64,000 nucleotides of DNA from Archivesica marissinica (Eukaryota > Mollusca > Bivalvia > Venerida > Vesicomyidae). Below, in pieces: positions 10,981 to 22,977 of this stretch (positions are counted from its first letter, which is position 1; each line of letters begins with the position of its first letter). Under the pieces are notes generated by a model, which was not told where the DNA came from, made no database searches, and worked only from the letters and a program-made list of their open reading frames with translations. The DNA is taken from assembly GCA_014843695.1 (NCBI GenBank), contig CM026404.1:1074261-1138260 (forward strand), written 5' to 3'. Made by a program: the position numbers and the translations under genes.

Positions 10981-11512
10981 TTAAAGCGACATTACATCAC
11001 GAAAAGCAAATCAAATGCATTTTCTTCACGTATAAATACATTGCTACTACAAATTCTTCTGAATACAGTGAACGCTAACATTTAAGAATCAATTTAACAG
11101 TGTTTTTGTGGTATACAAACTTTCAGACGTGAAAGTAGGATTTCATATAACAATTATCCATGCTCCTGCATTGACGTTTGTTGTCATTGAAGTCAATATT
11201 AAAAATGCGATACTTTCGTTTAGAGATAATTTAATTAAGATTAGTCTACAATAAATATGCATAGGCACACATATCACGGTAAATATGTACCATACCTCGT
11301 GTTATTCAGGTTAAACGCGTTGTATTACGCATGAATGTCGACCCTATTTACATTATTTTGTTATGTCAACAAACCGCTAAAAGACGTTTATTTATTTGTT
11401 GAAATACTCAGTTTTTGAGGCAAATATTTGGAGAGAAAAAGTATACCATACATGTACAATAGGAAATTACATTCTGCAGACATTTGTGTTTTCACAGATG
11501 TAGTATCACTAT
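10981..11512. mobile_element. MITE-like element with ttaaagcgacattacatc termini, copy A
   Basis: The left end ttaaagcgacattacatc pairs with the degraded right end gatgtagtatcacta. The interior shares 'gtaccat...cgtgttattcagg' and 'tgtcgaccctatttacatta' with the copies at 17405 and 33505. The LINE at 11527 inserted just beyond its right end. Confidence 0.7.
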
Positions 11513-11526
11513 AACTTTCTGTTTAC

Positions 11527-14500
11527 CACTCTCTTTAGCATAATACAGCTTTAAGCCAAACATAACATGACGACTTAGCATTGGACATCCTTAAATAATG
11601 GAAGGATATTTTGTATTGCAACTGTCCAGAGCGATATTTCCTAATAGCTCTTGTGATAACAAAACTGCAAAAATGATATAAACATACATACATCAATCTA
11701 CGTGGACCTTCTATTACATACTATGTATGTAAAAAGTATATACTTAACTTACATTATCATGCATTCTGGTAGGAGGCTTCTTTTTTCACATAAATTGTTG
11801 AAATACCTAAAAACAGCTATAACATGAGTTTGAAAATTTGCACGTTTAATGTTAGGGGATTAGGGAATATTTTAAAGCGAAAACAAATTTTTGCATGGTT
11901 GAAAGACAAGAATTTTGATATTTGTATTTTACAAGAAACACATTACAATCCAAATGATGCTAAAAAATGGAAAGACGACTGGGGTACGGAAGCATATTTT
12001 AGTGGCAACAAAAGCAACAGCGCAGGCGTATGCATTCTAGTGGCCGAACAACTCAATCTTAAATCTATAAAGTACACTGAAATAATATGTGGAAGGCTAA
12101 TAGCAATGGAATTTGAATACCACGATGAATCTTTTCTTATGATGAATATGTATGATCCAAACAAAGATGAAACAATATTTTTTGAAAAATTAAACCAGTT
12201 TCTAAAGGAAAACGAAGAAAAAAATCTAATAATTGGAGGCGATTATAATGTAGTTCTGGACCCAGCTATTGATAAGAAAAACGTACAGAAAAACACACAT
12301 ACAAAATGTAGAAATAAATTACAGTCAATAATAAACCAATTTCAACTAGTAGATGCATGGCGAGTACTTAATAAGGAGAAATCACAATTTACTTGGCATT
12401 CAAACGATAAACCTCCTATATTTTGTAGACTAGATCTGTTTTTAATATCTGATAACCTTTTAAATAAAACTACCAATTGTAAAATTAAAGTAGGTATAAA
12501 GTCAGACCATTCTATCGTAATTATAAATCTCAATATATCTAATCAACCAAAAGGAAGAGGATATTTCAAATTAAATAATAGTCTTATCCTTCAGAAAGAT
12601 TACCAAGAAATAATAAGGAAAATTATTATTGAAACTGCCAATATCAATAAAGGAGCTAATCCAAATACAATTTGGGAAGTTATTAAAGGTAACATACGAA
12701 ATGAAACAATCAAATATGCATCGAAACAGAAAAAGGAAGAAACTAAAAGTGAAAATGAAATAAAAAATCATATAAATGAAATAGAAAATGAAATATCGAA
12801 AGAAACTGAAGAAAATAAATTACATAAGCTTAAGACAACATTTGATACTTTAAAAAAAAACCTAGACAATATATATGAACATAGACTAAATGGAATAATT
12901 ATACGATCAAAGGCCTCACAAGTTGAATTTGGTGAAAAAAACAGTAAATTATTTGCAAACCTAGAAAAACGAAACTCACAAAAAAAGTTATGTCGCAGCT
13001 AATTGTCAACGGAATTATTATAAATAATCAACTGGAAATTATAGAGAAACAAAAGCAATTTTTTGAAAAATCATACAGATATGTAGACCAACAACCATCT
13101 TATTACAACTTCATGGACATAAATATGAATATTTTGGATGAAGAAGAAACACTAATAAGTAAAGGTGATACTATTAAAGAAGATGAATGTGCTATAGCGC
13201 TAAAAAGCATGAACAATAATAAAAGTCCTGGCTCGGACGGTCTGACTGCAGAATTTTTCAAGATATTCTGGAATGATCTTAAGCAATATTACATAAACTC
13301 AATTAACTTCAAACCTACAACTTACAGAACTTCAAAAACAAGGAATAATTACAATGTTGCCAAAAGGCAATAAAGATACAAAATACATAGAAAACTGGAG
13401 ACCAATTAGTTTATTGAACATCGATTACAAAATTGCTGCTAAAGTTATTGCAAACCGAATTAAAAAAGTACTTCCAAAAATTATTCATCAATCTCAAACA
13501 GGATTTGTGAAAGGCCGCTATATAGGTGAAAATATTCGTCTAATTATAGAACTTCTTGAACAATTAGAGAATAAACCGGACGAATCAATATTATTCTTCT
13601 CAGATTTTGAAAAAGCTTTTGATAGCTTAAATCATGACTTCTTATTCGACACTCTAAAACACTTTAACTTTGATGACACATTAATACAATGGATCAAACT
13701 TTTTTGCGAGGATGCTAAGAGCTGTGTCATTAGTAATGGCCATATGTCCAATTTTTTCAGCATTAAAAAGGGCGTACGTCAAGGATGTCCTTTATCGCCG
13801 TATTTATTCATTATATGCATCGAATTATTGTCTAACTGTATTACTAATAATAAGGATGTAAAAGGTATAAAGATTAATAACTTGGAAATAAAAAATGTTC
13901 TTTTTGCAGACGAAACTACCTTTGTTACGGATGGCTCGAGAAAATCATTTCAAACACTTATCATTTGAAACACTTATTCTGGACAATTACAGCTATATTT
14001 CTGGTCTAAAATTAAACAATAAAAAATGCACAGCTCTAAGAGCTGGTTCATTAAAAGAAACAGACATACAATTTCTAAAAGATAAAAAGTTCACCTGGAC
14101 ATCAGAAAGTGCACATTCTTTAGGAATAACATTTTATACAGAAACACGATATTGTTACACAAAAAACATAGAATCGAAAATCAGGGATTTTGAAAACTGT
14201 TTGAAGCAATGGCATCATCGTAAACTAACGTTACTGGGAAAGGTCACTGTAATTAAATCGTTTGCACTCCCAAAATTAATCTACCCTATGTCAATGTTGC
14301 CAAATTTACACAAGTCTGAAATTAAACATATAGAAAAAGTAACGCACACATTCCTTTGGGACGGAAAACCGGATAAGATTAAAAGAGAAACACTCAAACA
14401 AGACTACTGTAAAGGGGGACTTAAAATGATCGATTTTGAAAAGTTTATGCACGCCACAAAAGGCAGTTGGGTACAACGTTTATTAGAAACTAATAACAGA

Positions 14501-15937
14501 TCGTTTATAAAGCAGATATACAGTTCACAACTACTGTCTTTCGGGGGAAATTTAATCTTTGAATGTAATATAAATAAAAATGATGTCAAAAATAAACTTA
14601 AAGGGAAACCATTTTTGACAGATATCATACTGTCATGGAATGAGATAAAACTTGTAAGCAACCAAGCAAACACGAACAAAGAAATATTATGGAATAATCG
14701 TTTAATTCAAAATAATAATAACACATTTTACTATAAAACATGGTACAACAAGGGAATTAAATATCTAGAACACTTATATGATTTCGTTAAAAATACATTC
14801 TACTCGTTTACGGACCTAACAAGCATATATGATATACATATAAATGATTTTCTTAAATATAATTCACTAATAGCAAGCATACCTAACCATTTCAAAATTA
14901 AAATATCTCTGGAACAAGTATACGTCGAACCTCAACATGCAAGAACACTAAATGAATTCATAAACAAACTGAGAGTAAACAAATCCCTATATCAGTTCCA
15001 ATTGAAACATGAGGCAACTAGTCCAGTAACATCGCATAGTAAATGGGAAACAATCATATCAAACAGTACATTTAATTGGACAACTATTTACAGCAACACA
15101 TTTACATCTACTATTGACACAAAACTTAGGAACTTTCAGTTCAAATTTCTACATAGAGCGATTCCAACAAACAAGTTATTAATGAAACAACATATAGTAA
15201 ATTGCAATCTATGTGACTTTTGTTCTATGTATACCGAAAGCATAGAGCATTTGTTTTGGGAGTGCTTGCCAATCCAAACATTTTGGAATGATTTGTGTAA
15301 CTATTTCAAGCAACAAGGATTTGATTTCTGTATAAATTATGAATTAGTTTGTTTCTTACACACAGGCAAGACAAATCACGCTGATGCCAAAAACTTTATA
15401 TTGCTCTTAGCAAAGTATTATATCTTCATAAATAAGTTTAGAAAAACGTTACCAAATTTACCAGTCTTTAAAAAGTACTTAAAGAGTAGAATAAACATAG
15501 AACAACATATCGCCTTTACAGGAGATAAAATAGAAAAACATAATAAAAAATGGAAAAATATACCCCTAACATAACTAACAAATACCAAAAATGATAACAC
15601 ACAAACAGTGAGTGAAAAAAGATGCCTCCTGTCCAACATACATATTTATTCCTTAAAAATCAAATACAGCTACGTCCTATATTTTTGTACTTGCTGGGTT
15701 TGAATGCGTGCGTGGGTGTTGGTTGTGTGAGTGAATGGGGGATGTAAGTGTGAATACGAGGCTATGTATGTGAGGGAGAAAGCGAGAATGATAAGATTTA
15801 AATATTTTTGTAACTTGACCACATTTGATAAATATGTACACATTTGCAAATCATTTCTGTTATTATCAAACTGTTAAATGTATAATGTTTGTGAAATGTG
15901 TTTAAATAACAAAATAAATATATTCAATAAAAAAAAA
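11527..15937 (+). mobile_element. APE-type non-LTR retrotransposon (LINE) with 14-bp target-site duplication
   Basis: A 4.4-kb element ends in a poly(A) tract after aataaa signals. It is flanked by the duplication aactttctgtttac (11513-11526 and 15938-15951). It has about 300 bases of 5' leader, then endonuclease, reverse transcriptase and a C-terminal Cys/His motif. There is no separate ORF1. An L1/Tx1-like clade is the best guess from domain order. It is absent at the matching place near copies B and D. Confidence 0.9.
11824..15574 (+). pseudogene. LINE endonuclease/reverse transcriptase ORF, three frameshifts
   Basis: The endonuclease part (11824-13002) shows the family motifs TFNVRGLGN, LQETHY, GGDYN and SDHS. 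Reverse transcriptase motifs follow: WRPISLLNIDYKI, SDFEKAFDSL, GVRQGCPLSP, and FADETT where FADD is expected, so a catalytic Asp reads Glu. The C-terminal part carries CNLCDFC...HLFWEC. The frame changes near 12985 (an A-run), near 13320 and near 13965, where a short duplication of 'aaacactta' is visible. The element cannot encode an intact protein, although the flanking protein segments are otherwise well preserved, so inactivation looks fairly recent. Confidence 0.9.
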
Positions 15938-15951
15938 AACTTTCTGTTTAC

Positions 15952-16489
15952 AATACTATGCTAAGAACAAGACAGTATGTAATCAGGGTTCATTATAGGT
16001 CAGAATTTTTGGGAGAAGTGAGAAAGCGCGCGATCGCGTGTTATTTAATAAATTTCAACAAAATATGGTTAAAATACACATTATGACCTTTAAATACAAC
16101 ATTTGAATAGGAATGCTTTATAATGGGCCAGTGTATCTTACAGGACAAAATGTTGTATGAAAATTGCATAAAAAACATTTTTTTTGTTTTTTGAAGGAGC
16201 CCCAGAGGCTGAAGTCAGGGTCCCTAGGGCGACTCTTTCGCCCACCTCGCCCTCTAGAATGATCTCTGGTAATGCTCTTTGAAATCAATGTTACAGTTGG
16301 GAGATAGCAGTTTGTGACATAATAAGAGGGTACTTGTTCGTTTCAGTGTAAGATCAAACTATATTTCACCGAATGATAATAATAGCTTTCTATGTTTTCG
16401 TAAGTGGGTGGGGTAAGGCATGATGTTTCTTTTTTGATTTATTTATTGTTGATACTTCAAATGCCTATCATGGGTCAAACCTGGTCTAC
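15952..16489. other. Intergenic, no gene recognised
   Basis: AT-rich DNA with a short GC-rich patch (gcgcgcgatcgcgtg, near 16025). No open frame with protein-like composition, tRNA or tandem repeat was seen. It may include an unidentified transposon remnant. Confidence 0.5.
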
Positions 16490-16775
16490 AGACGGATCTG
16501 TAGTCCAGTGGTAACACGCTGGACTGGTAATCCAGGGATCGCAGGTTTGATCCCCCATCTAATCCTAATAAAATTAACAGTCTTTCAGATGGGACTTTAG
16601 ACCGTGGTCTCGTGTCGGTGCTTTACACCGTGCACGTAAAAGAACCAGAGGAGACTCTGGAATGGGTCTCTGTCTGCATCATTGCACTATCCTCCAAAAA
16701 TCTAAAATGACTAATCTCTTCAGGAGGCGTCGCTCATATGGGCTACCGGTAGCGACGATAAATAAACAGACACAC
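16490..16775 (+). mobile_element. SINE with tRNA-Thr-like head, second copy
   Basis: Same head and body as 6648-6938, with a few substitutions (ggtttgatcccccat in the B-box region). The downstream stretch 16776-17404 holds no recognised feature but is conserved at 32877-33504. Confidence 0.85.
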
Positions 16776-17404
16776 ATCAAACCATGTACCAGTAGAAAAA
16801 CTTTGAATTTCAAATGTTAAAAAAAAGAATCGGCCACAAATGTTATGTGATAATACAACTCATTCTGCAAAGATTAAATACACATGGTAATTAATTAAAG
16901 TAAAATATTAAGGACATTCCTCGAAGTCCACATGTGACCGACAGACATCTTGGCTTGCGCAGGATTGAGTAAAATAGTCTTTAAGTATAAGATGCAATGA
17001 TGTTTATTTCCATTGTATTTATTTTGGATCAATATCTGATACATTTTAAATTGGGAGACTCCCTTAAATCTGTCCTCATGTGTGCAGTTTTTTTTTTAAA
17101 AGAGTGTATCTTTTTGGGGTGGATTTGTGACTAAATGAATAGGATTTTAAGGAATTCATGGGTTGGCTGCACTAGATATCAACTTGGATATCCATTAATT
17201 TGTGTCAAGTCATCAATATTGCATTTAGTACAGCGTACTCTATTTTGACAAAAAAGGTGACCGAAATTTCACTACTTTGAGGTAAAAAAATAACCTGCTG
17301 GATTTTGTTTCTATTTTCCCAGGCAATACTGTTTCTGCTTGGCTTGTAATCATGAATGTAGCCATGCACAGTTCATTTAGTTTTCTGCAGTTTGCCACTT
17401 ATGT

Positions 17405-17732
17405 TTAAAGTGACATTACATCGCAAAAAGCAAGTAAAATGCATTGCTACTACAAATTCTTCCGAATACTTTCGAAATTAATAAACAATGTTTTTGTGGT
17501 CTGCAAACTTTCAAAATTGAAAGTAGGATTTCATATAACTATAAATCTGTACCATGTATCGTGTTATTCAGGATACGCGCATTGTATTACGCATGGATGT
17601 CGACCCTATTTACATTATTTTGTTATGTAAACAAACCGCTTATACGACGTTTGCTTATTAGTTGAAATACCATATAATTGGAAATTACATTCTGCAGAAA
17701 CTTGCATTTTCATTGATGTAGTGTCGCTTTAA
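17405..17732. mobile_element. MITE-like element with ttaaagtgacattacatc termini
   Basis: Left end ttaaagtgacattacatcgc, right end gatgtagtgtcgctttaa; the two ends are inverted repeats of about 18 bp. It lies about 120 bases beyond the receptor gene's stop codon. Confidence 0.8.
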
Positions 17733-17852
17733 GCCTACAGTAGTTTTCTCGTATCAATAGACAGAATAGTGTAATAGTTTGTGGATGTCGAGTGTTTATA
17801 TCACTGTATTGTTCTCCACACGTACGCACACACATGCACTCTCACACAAACC

Positions 17853-20123
17853 CTATGCATGTATGTTACATTGTATGAGGTCCAACAGCGAAATACATAC
17901 ATTTTCCCAAGTTGTTTTAAGAACATATTCTCCATTTTCATTTGTCCACAAAATTCTGACATTTCTCTGGTACAGTTCTTTCATTGTCGGCATCATTACT
18001 TCCTGATCCACATGCTCCATAAACATCAGCACGATCGGCTTGCGCTTCATGTAGGCTTGGTCCAGTTCATTACGACAATACATACTGTTACAGAAATTGT
18101 TTGAAACAACCACCATCAACACTGAAGCCATATCTAGACTCTTGAATGTTTCATTATGGATATAGAATCCAGGTCGGAAATTTTGATCTCCGGTACAGAC
18201 GAGGTCTCGGTCTATGCCTGTCATCAGTTGGAGATTTTCATTTAGTGGACCCAGAACGTGCTCGTTAACAAAATCTTCATCATCGTTACTGAACGAGAGA
18301 AAAACTCCAAATTTATACTGACCGTCACCTTCTTGTAACAGATTTATGACATTAGTTCTTTTTTTAATCGTTTGCTTGGCTTTGTTTCTTTTGTAAATGA
18401 ATAATGTGCAACCGGTAAGAAGAAGAAGAATAACTCCCATGGAAACACTTGTAGATATTACGATTATTCTCCTGACACAGATTCTCTGTACAATATCCAC
18501 TGTGTTGTCATTGATTGCTTCTTCGGTTCCATCTTCATTGAAACATGACAGTTTCTGAGAGGTTACGTTGATTACATTTGTTGACAGAATCCATTGAAGG
18601 AAATATTTGGCTTTACATTGAGAACATGTGATGGGGTTTGATGTCAGGATAACGGCAGGACAGGTTCTAGGTTCTGCTTCATACGGGATAGTGTTTAAAC
18701 GCTTGATGGACAATGTGTCCAGAACATGGATGTTGTTACCTCGAAGGTCAAGAACATTTAGATGGTCAAGGTCACTTAGAGTGAAGGTCACCTGATCCAG
18801 TTTGTTATACGAAAGGTCAATAATCTCAATGGATCTGCAGTACTGAAACATATTTAGTGGGATAGTGTGCAAATCATTTACTGAAAGGCTTACAGATTTT
18901 AAATAAGCCAGTCCAGAAAACAATTTCTCAAAGAGTGTTATGTCCTCTTGAATCATGTTGAGTAGTTGGTTTTTGGATAGATCCACCGTGTGCAGATTTG
19001 GTATACATGAGAAAACAGTTGGATGTATAAATTCCATTCCATTGTTGGAGATATCCAGAAATTCAAGAGATGAAATGTTAAAATCATTACAAATTACCTT
19101 CAAATTCATACGTTTAATATTGTTCTGCTTGAATACCAGTGTTTTTGTGTACCACGATGGATGTACATCAAATATGCCTGTAACGTTTTCTATCCACAGT
19201 GAAGTGAATTCATGTATTAAAGTGCTTAGGTTTAATGTTTGAGGTGTCAACAGTAAATTGATATTACCAGGTTTTGTTTCGGAATATTTTACAATCTTGT
19301 CAGATAAAACAAATTTTCCCGGTTGCAGTGGCATGAATTTCTTTGGCATTATAGTGTGCGCCATATCAAACATTTTTATGTGCAACGTGTCCTTCTGCCT
19401 GGATAAATCGTATTTAATCTTTTCCAGAGTTGCGAATGATATATTGAGAATATCCAGCTCTTTCAGGTTTCTGGCAATTGCAGCTATATTTAACATTGAT
19501 ATCTGTGAATTGCTAATATCAATCAATTTTACTTTTCTGGGGACTAGTATTTGAACAAAAGTCTCGTCGAATAGTATTGCTGATGAAATTGCGGACAAGT
19601 CAGATAGCACAAGTGTATTTAATCCAGAGAGTTTGTTTGATCCATTGAGTGCAGATGTTAAGTTAGAGAATGCTAGTCTTATGCAGCCGCTCATATCCAG
19701 TGCACTAACCGAGTCCAGTTCAACAAATGTGTCAGTTTCTATGTATAGCGTGGATGTGATGTGTATCTTTAGTTCTTGTAGATTTTTCAAGGCTATGAAA
19801 CAAGCATTCTGAAATAGCCATGTATCATAGTTTTTACGGTTAAGTTCTTTAAGTTCTAGGGAAGTTACGTTACTCCAACTGATGGTGGAGAAGTTAGACT
19901 GTTCAATTGTTATGGTTCTTTTCACATCCATGGCAACAAAAACATTCATATCTATGGTAACAGAAACACTTGTAACTCCATTTGGAATATCTTGTGGAAT
20001 GTAGTTACAGGTCAGTATTCCATCTTCATTTCTACATTTGTTTTCTAACATATATGTATGAACATATATGAAACCACATAAGAGATATGAAATACACCGT
20101 AAAATTGAACACATTTTGAACAT
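17853..20123 (-). CDS. Toll-like receptor, single exon, 756 aa (intact copy)
   Basis: A type I membrane receptor for innate sensing, predicted to signal through TIR-TIR contacts. The ATG at 20121-20123 is preceded in frame by TAA nine bases upstream, which fixes the start. A hydrophobic leader (ILRCISYLLCGFIYV) is followed by a cysteine pair. Typical leucine-rich repeats are clearest at about residues 351-480 (LEFLDISNN, LHTVDLSKN, IEIIDLSYNKL, LNVLDLRGN). A C-terminal cysteine cap NPITCSQC...LSCFNEDG lies at about 496-535, a transmembrane helix at about 553-576, and a TIR domain at about 604-745 with FGVFLSFSNDDEDF (box 1), an RD...RPG BB-loop (box 2) and a C-terminal W-E-N segment. Ligand unknown. 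The stop comes in a GT/CA-rich insertion absent from the second copy, so the last residues differ between copies. Confidence 0.9.
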   Translation of the reverse strand: MFKMCSILRCISYLLCGFIYVHTYMLENKCRNEDGILTCNYIPQDIPNGVTSVSVTIDMNVFVAMDVKRTITIEQSNFSTISWSNVTSLELKELNRKNYDTWLFQNACFIALKNLQELKIHITSTLYIETDTFVELDSVSALDMSGCIRLAFSNLTSALNGSNKLSGLNTLVLSDLSAISSAILFDETFVQILVPRKVKLIDISNSQISMLNIAAIARNLKELDILNISFATLEKIKYDLSRQKDTLHIKMFDMAHTIMPKKFMPLQPGKFVLSDKIVKYSETKPGNINLLLTPQTLNLSTLIHEFTSLWIENVTGIFDVHPSWYTKTLVFKQNNIKRMNLKVICNDFNISSLEFLDISNNGMEFIHPTVFSCIPNLHTVDLSKNQLLNMIQEDITLFEKLFSGLAYLKSVSLSVNDLHTIPLNMFQYCRSIEIIDLSYNKLDQVTFTLSDLDHLNVLDLRGNNIHVLDTLSIKRLNTIPYEAEPRTCPAVILTSNPITCSQCKAKYFLQWILSTNVINVTSQKLSCFNEDGTEEAINDNTVDIVQRICVRRIIVISTSVSMGVILLLLTGCTLFIYKRNKAKQTIKKRTNVINLLQEGDGQYKFGVFLSFSNDDEDFVNEHVLGPLNENLQLMTGIDRDLVCTGDQNFRPGFYIHNETFKSLDMASVLMVVVSNNFCNSMYCRNELDQAYMKRKPIVLMFMEHVDQEVMMPTMKELYQRNVRILWTNENGEYVLKTTWENVCISLLDLIQCNIHA

Positions 20124-20379
20124 ATTTAATTATCATTTAACCAGATTGCGAACTCGGTTCATGTTGGAAATCCTTGTTAATTTCCTACCACCAAGCAATT
20201 TAAACAGGTAACTATCTATATTTGTGAAAAGAGTGTACAGTATCTATTTGTGATATCAAGGAAGTTTCAATATCTACAGGACCCTTTCATTTTACTTTAC
20301 TTCCTTTATGACATATGTAATACAAAACTAAGATTTTAAATGCGTTATCGGTAAAACAGATATTGTCAACAAGTAATCT

Positions 20380-22095
20380 ATTTATGTGGGGGGAGGGGGT
20401 TGTCGTAGGATACTGAGTGTTGTATGTAGAATACAAGGAATCTATTTATGTGGTGAGGGGGTTGTCGTAGGATACTGTGTGTTGTATGTAGAATACAAGG
20501 AATCTTATTATGTGGTGAGGGGGTTGTTGTAGGATACTGGGTGTTGTATGTAGAATACAAGGAATCTTTTATGTGGTGAGGGGGTTGTTGTAGGATACTG
20601 GGTGTTGTATGTAGAATACAAGGAATCTATTTATGTGGTGAGGGGGTTGTTGTAGGATACTGTGTTGTATGTAGAATACAAGGAATCTTATTGGTGAGGG
20701 GTTGTTGTAGGATACTGGGTGTTGTATGTAGAATACAAGGAATCTATTTATTTTGTAGGGTTGGTTTGGGTTTGGGTGTGTTTATCAGGAATCTATTATT
20801 TTGGTGGGGGGGTTGTCGTAGGATACTGGGTTTTGTATAATAAGGAATTTAGTGGGGGGGTTGTTGTAGGATACTGGGTGTTGTATGTAGAATACAAGGA
20901 ATCTATTATGTGGTGAGTGGGTTGTTGTAGGATACTGTGTGTTGTATGTAGAATACAAGGAATCTTATTATGTGGTGGGGGGGGTTGTAGGATACTGGGT
21001 GTTGTATGTAGAATACAAGGAATCTATTTATGTGGGGAGGGGGTTGTTGTAGGATACTGGGTGTTGTATGTAGAATACAAGGAATCTATTTATGTGGGGA
21101 GGGGGTGTTGTAGGATACTGGGTGTTGTATGTAGAATACAAGGAATCTTATTATGTGGGGGAGGGGGTTGTCGTAGGATACTGTGTGTTGTATGTAGAAT
21201 ACAAGGAATCTATTTATGTGGGGAGGGGGTTGTCGTAGGATACTGGGTGTTGTATGTAGAATACAAGGAATCTATTTATGTGGGGGGGGTTGTCGTAGGA
21301 TACTGGGTGTTGTATAATACAAGGAATTTATGTGGGGGGGTTGTCGTAGGATACTGGGTGTTGTATGTAGAATACAAGGAATCTATTTATGTGGGGAGGG
21401 GGTTGTTGTAGGATACTGTGTGTTGTATGTAGAATACAAGGAATCTATTTATGTGGGGAGGGGGTTGTTGTAGGATACTGGGTGTTGTATGTAGAATACA
21501 AGGAATCTATTTATGTGGTGGGGGGTTGTTGTAGGATACTGGGTGTTGTATGTAGAATACAAGGAATCTATTTTGTGGGGGGGGTTGTTGTAGGATACTG
21601 GGTGTTGTATGTAGAATACAAGGAATCTATTTATGTGGTGAGGGGTTGTTGTAGGATACTGTGGGGTGTTGTTTATAATACAAGGAATTATTTATGGGGG
21701 AGGGGGTTGTTGTAGGGGATACTGTGTTGTAAATACAAGGAATCTATTTTATATGGCGGGGTTGTCGTAGGATACTGTGTGTTGTATGTAGAATACAAGG
21801 AATATATTTATGTGGGGGGCGTGTCGTTAGGATACTGTGTGTGTATGTCGAAACAAGGATCATGTTATATGGGGGGGTTGTCGTAGGATATGGGGGTTGT
21901 ATGTAGAATACAAGGAATATATTTATGAGGGGGGGTTGTCGTAGGATACTGGGTGTTGTATGTATAATACAAGGAATCTATTTATGTGGGGAGGGTTGTC
22001 GTAGGATACTGGGTGTTGTATGTAGATACAAGGAATCTATTTATGTGGGGAGGGGGTTGTTGTAGGATACTGGGTGTTGTATGTAGATTACGGGG
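20380..22095. repeat. About 62-bp satellite (ggatactgggtgttgtatgt...)
   Basis: About 27 units of ggatactgggtgttgtatgt, then agaatacaaggaatctattt, then a variable G-run and 'ttgttgta'. Units vary mainly in G-run length (4-9) and small deletions, most after 21700. The same satellite recurs at 28545-28680 and 36255-38135. The segment 20124-20379, upstream of the receptor start, shows no recognised promoter element. Confidence 0.9.
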
Positions 22096-22139
22096 TGTAT
22101 ATTTATGTGTGGATGGGGTTGTAGGTATTGTAGGTTGTA

Positions 22140-22905
22140 TGTATCGGGGTGTGTATTGCTGTGACATGTATGGGGTGTATATTGCTGTGACATGTTGTTT
22201 TGTTGTGTGGGTGTGTTTGTTGTGTTGGGGTGTTTTGTTGTGTGGGTGTTTTGTTGTGTGGGTGTGTTTGTTGTGTTGGTGTTTTGTTGTGTGGGTGTTT
22301 TGTGTGTGTACAGGGTGTGTATTGCTGTGACATGTATGGGGTGTATATTGCTGTGACATGTACAGGGTGTGTATTGCTGTGACATGTACAGGGTGTATAT
22401 TGCTGTGACATGTATGGGGTGTATATTGCTATGACATGTACAGGGTGTGTATTGCTGTGACATGTACAGGGTGTATATTGCTGTGACATGTACAGGGTGT
22501 ATATTGCTATGACATGTACAGAGTGTGTATTGCTATGACATATACGGGGTGTATATTGCTGTGACATGTACAGGGTGTGTATTGCTGTGACATGTACAGG
22601 GTGTATATTGCTATGACATGTACAGGGTGTGTATTGCTGTGACATGTACAGGGTGTATATTGCTATGACATGTACAGGGTGTGTATTGCTGTGACATGTA
22701 CAGGGTGTATATTGCTGACATGTACAGGGTGTGTATTGCTGTGACATGTACAGGGTGTATATTGCTATGACATGTACAGGGTGTGTATTGCTGTGACATG
22801 TACAGGGTGTGTATTGCTGTGACATGTACAGGGTATATATTGCTGTGACATGTATGGGGTGTATATTGCTATATGACATGTACAGGGTGTGTATTGCTAT
22901 GTATC
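22140..22905. repeat. 26-bp satellite before THUMPD2 copy B
   Basis: Same 'tgacatgtacagggtgt(g/a)tattgct' unit as 7186-8385. It is interrupted at 22195-22310 by a GT-rich stretch (tgttgtgtgggtgt). Near its right end the exon acceptor region itself has been duplicated (see copy B). Confidence 0.88.
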
Positions 22906-22977
22906 AGCGTTGTTTCAGTGTGCTGTGTATATTGGTATGTACAGGGTGTGTATTGCTATGTATCAGCGTTGTTTCAG

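Noticed and set aside
13354..13968. Host reverse transcriptase or retron-like system
   Set aside because: Endonuclease upstream, poly(A) tail and target-site duplication identify an ordinary LINE.
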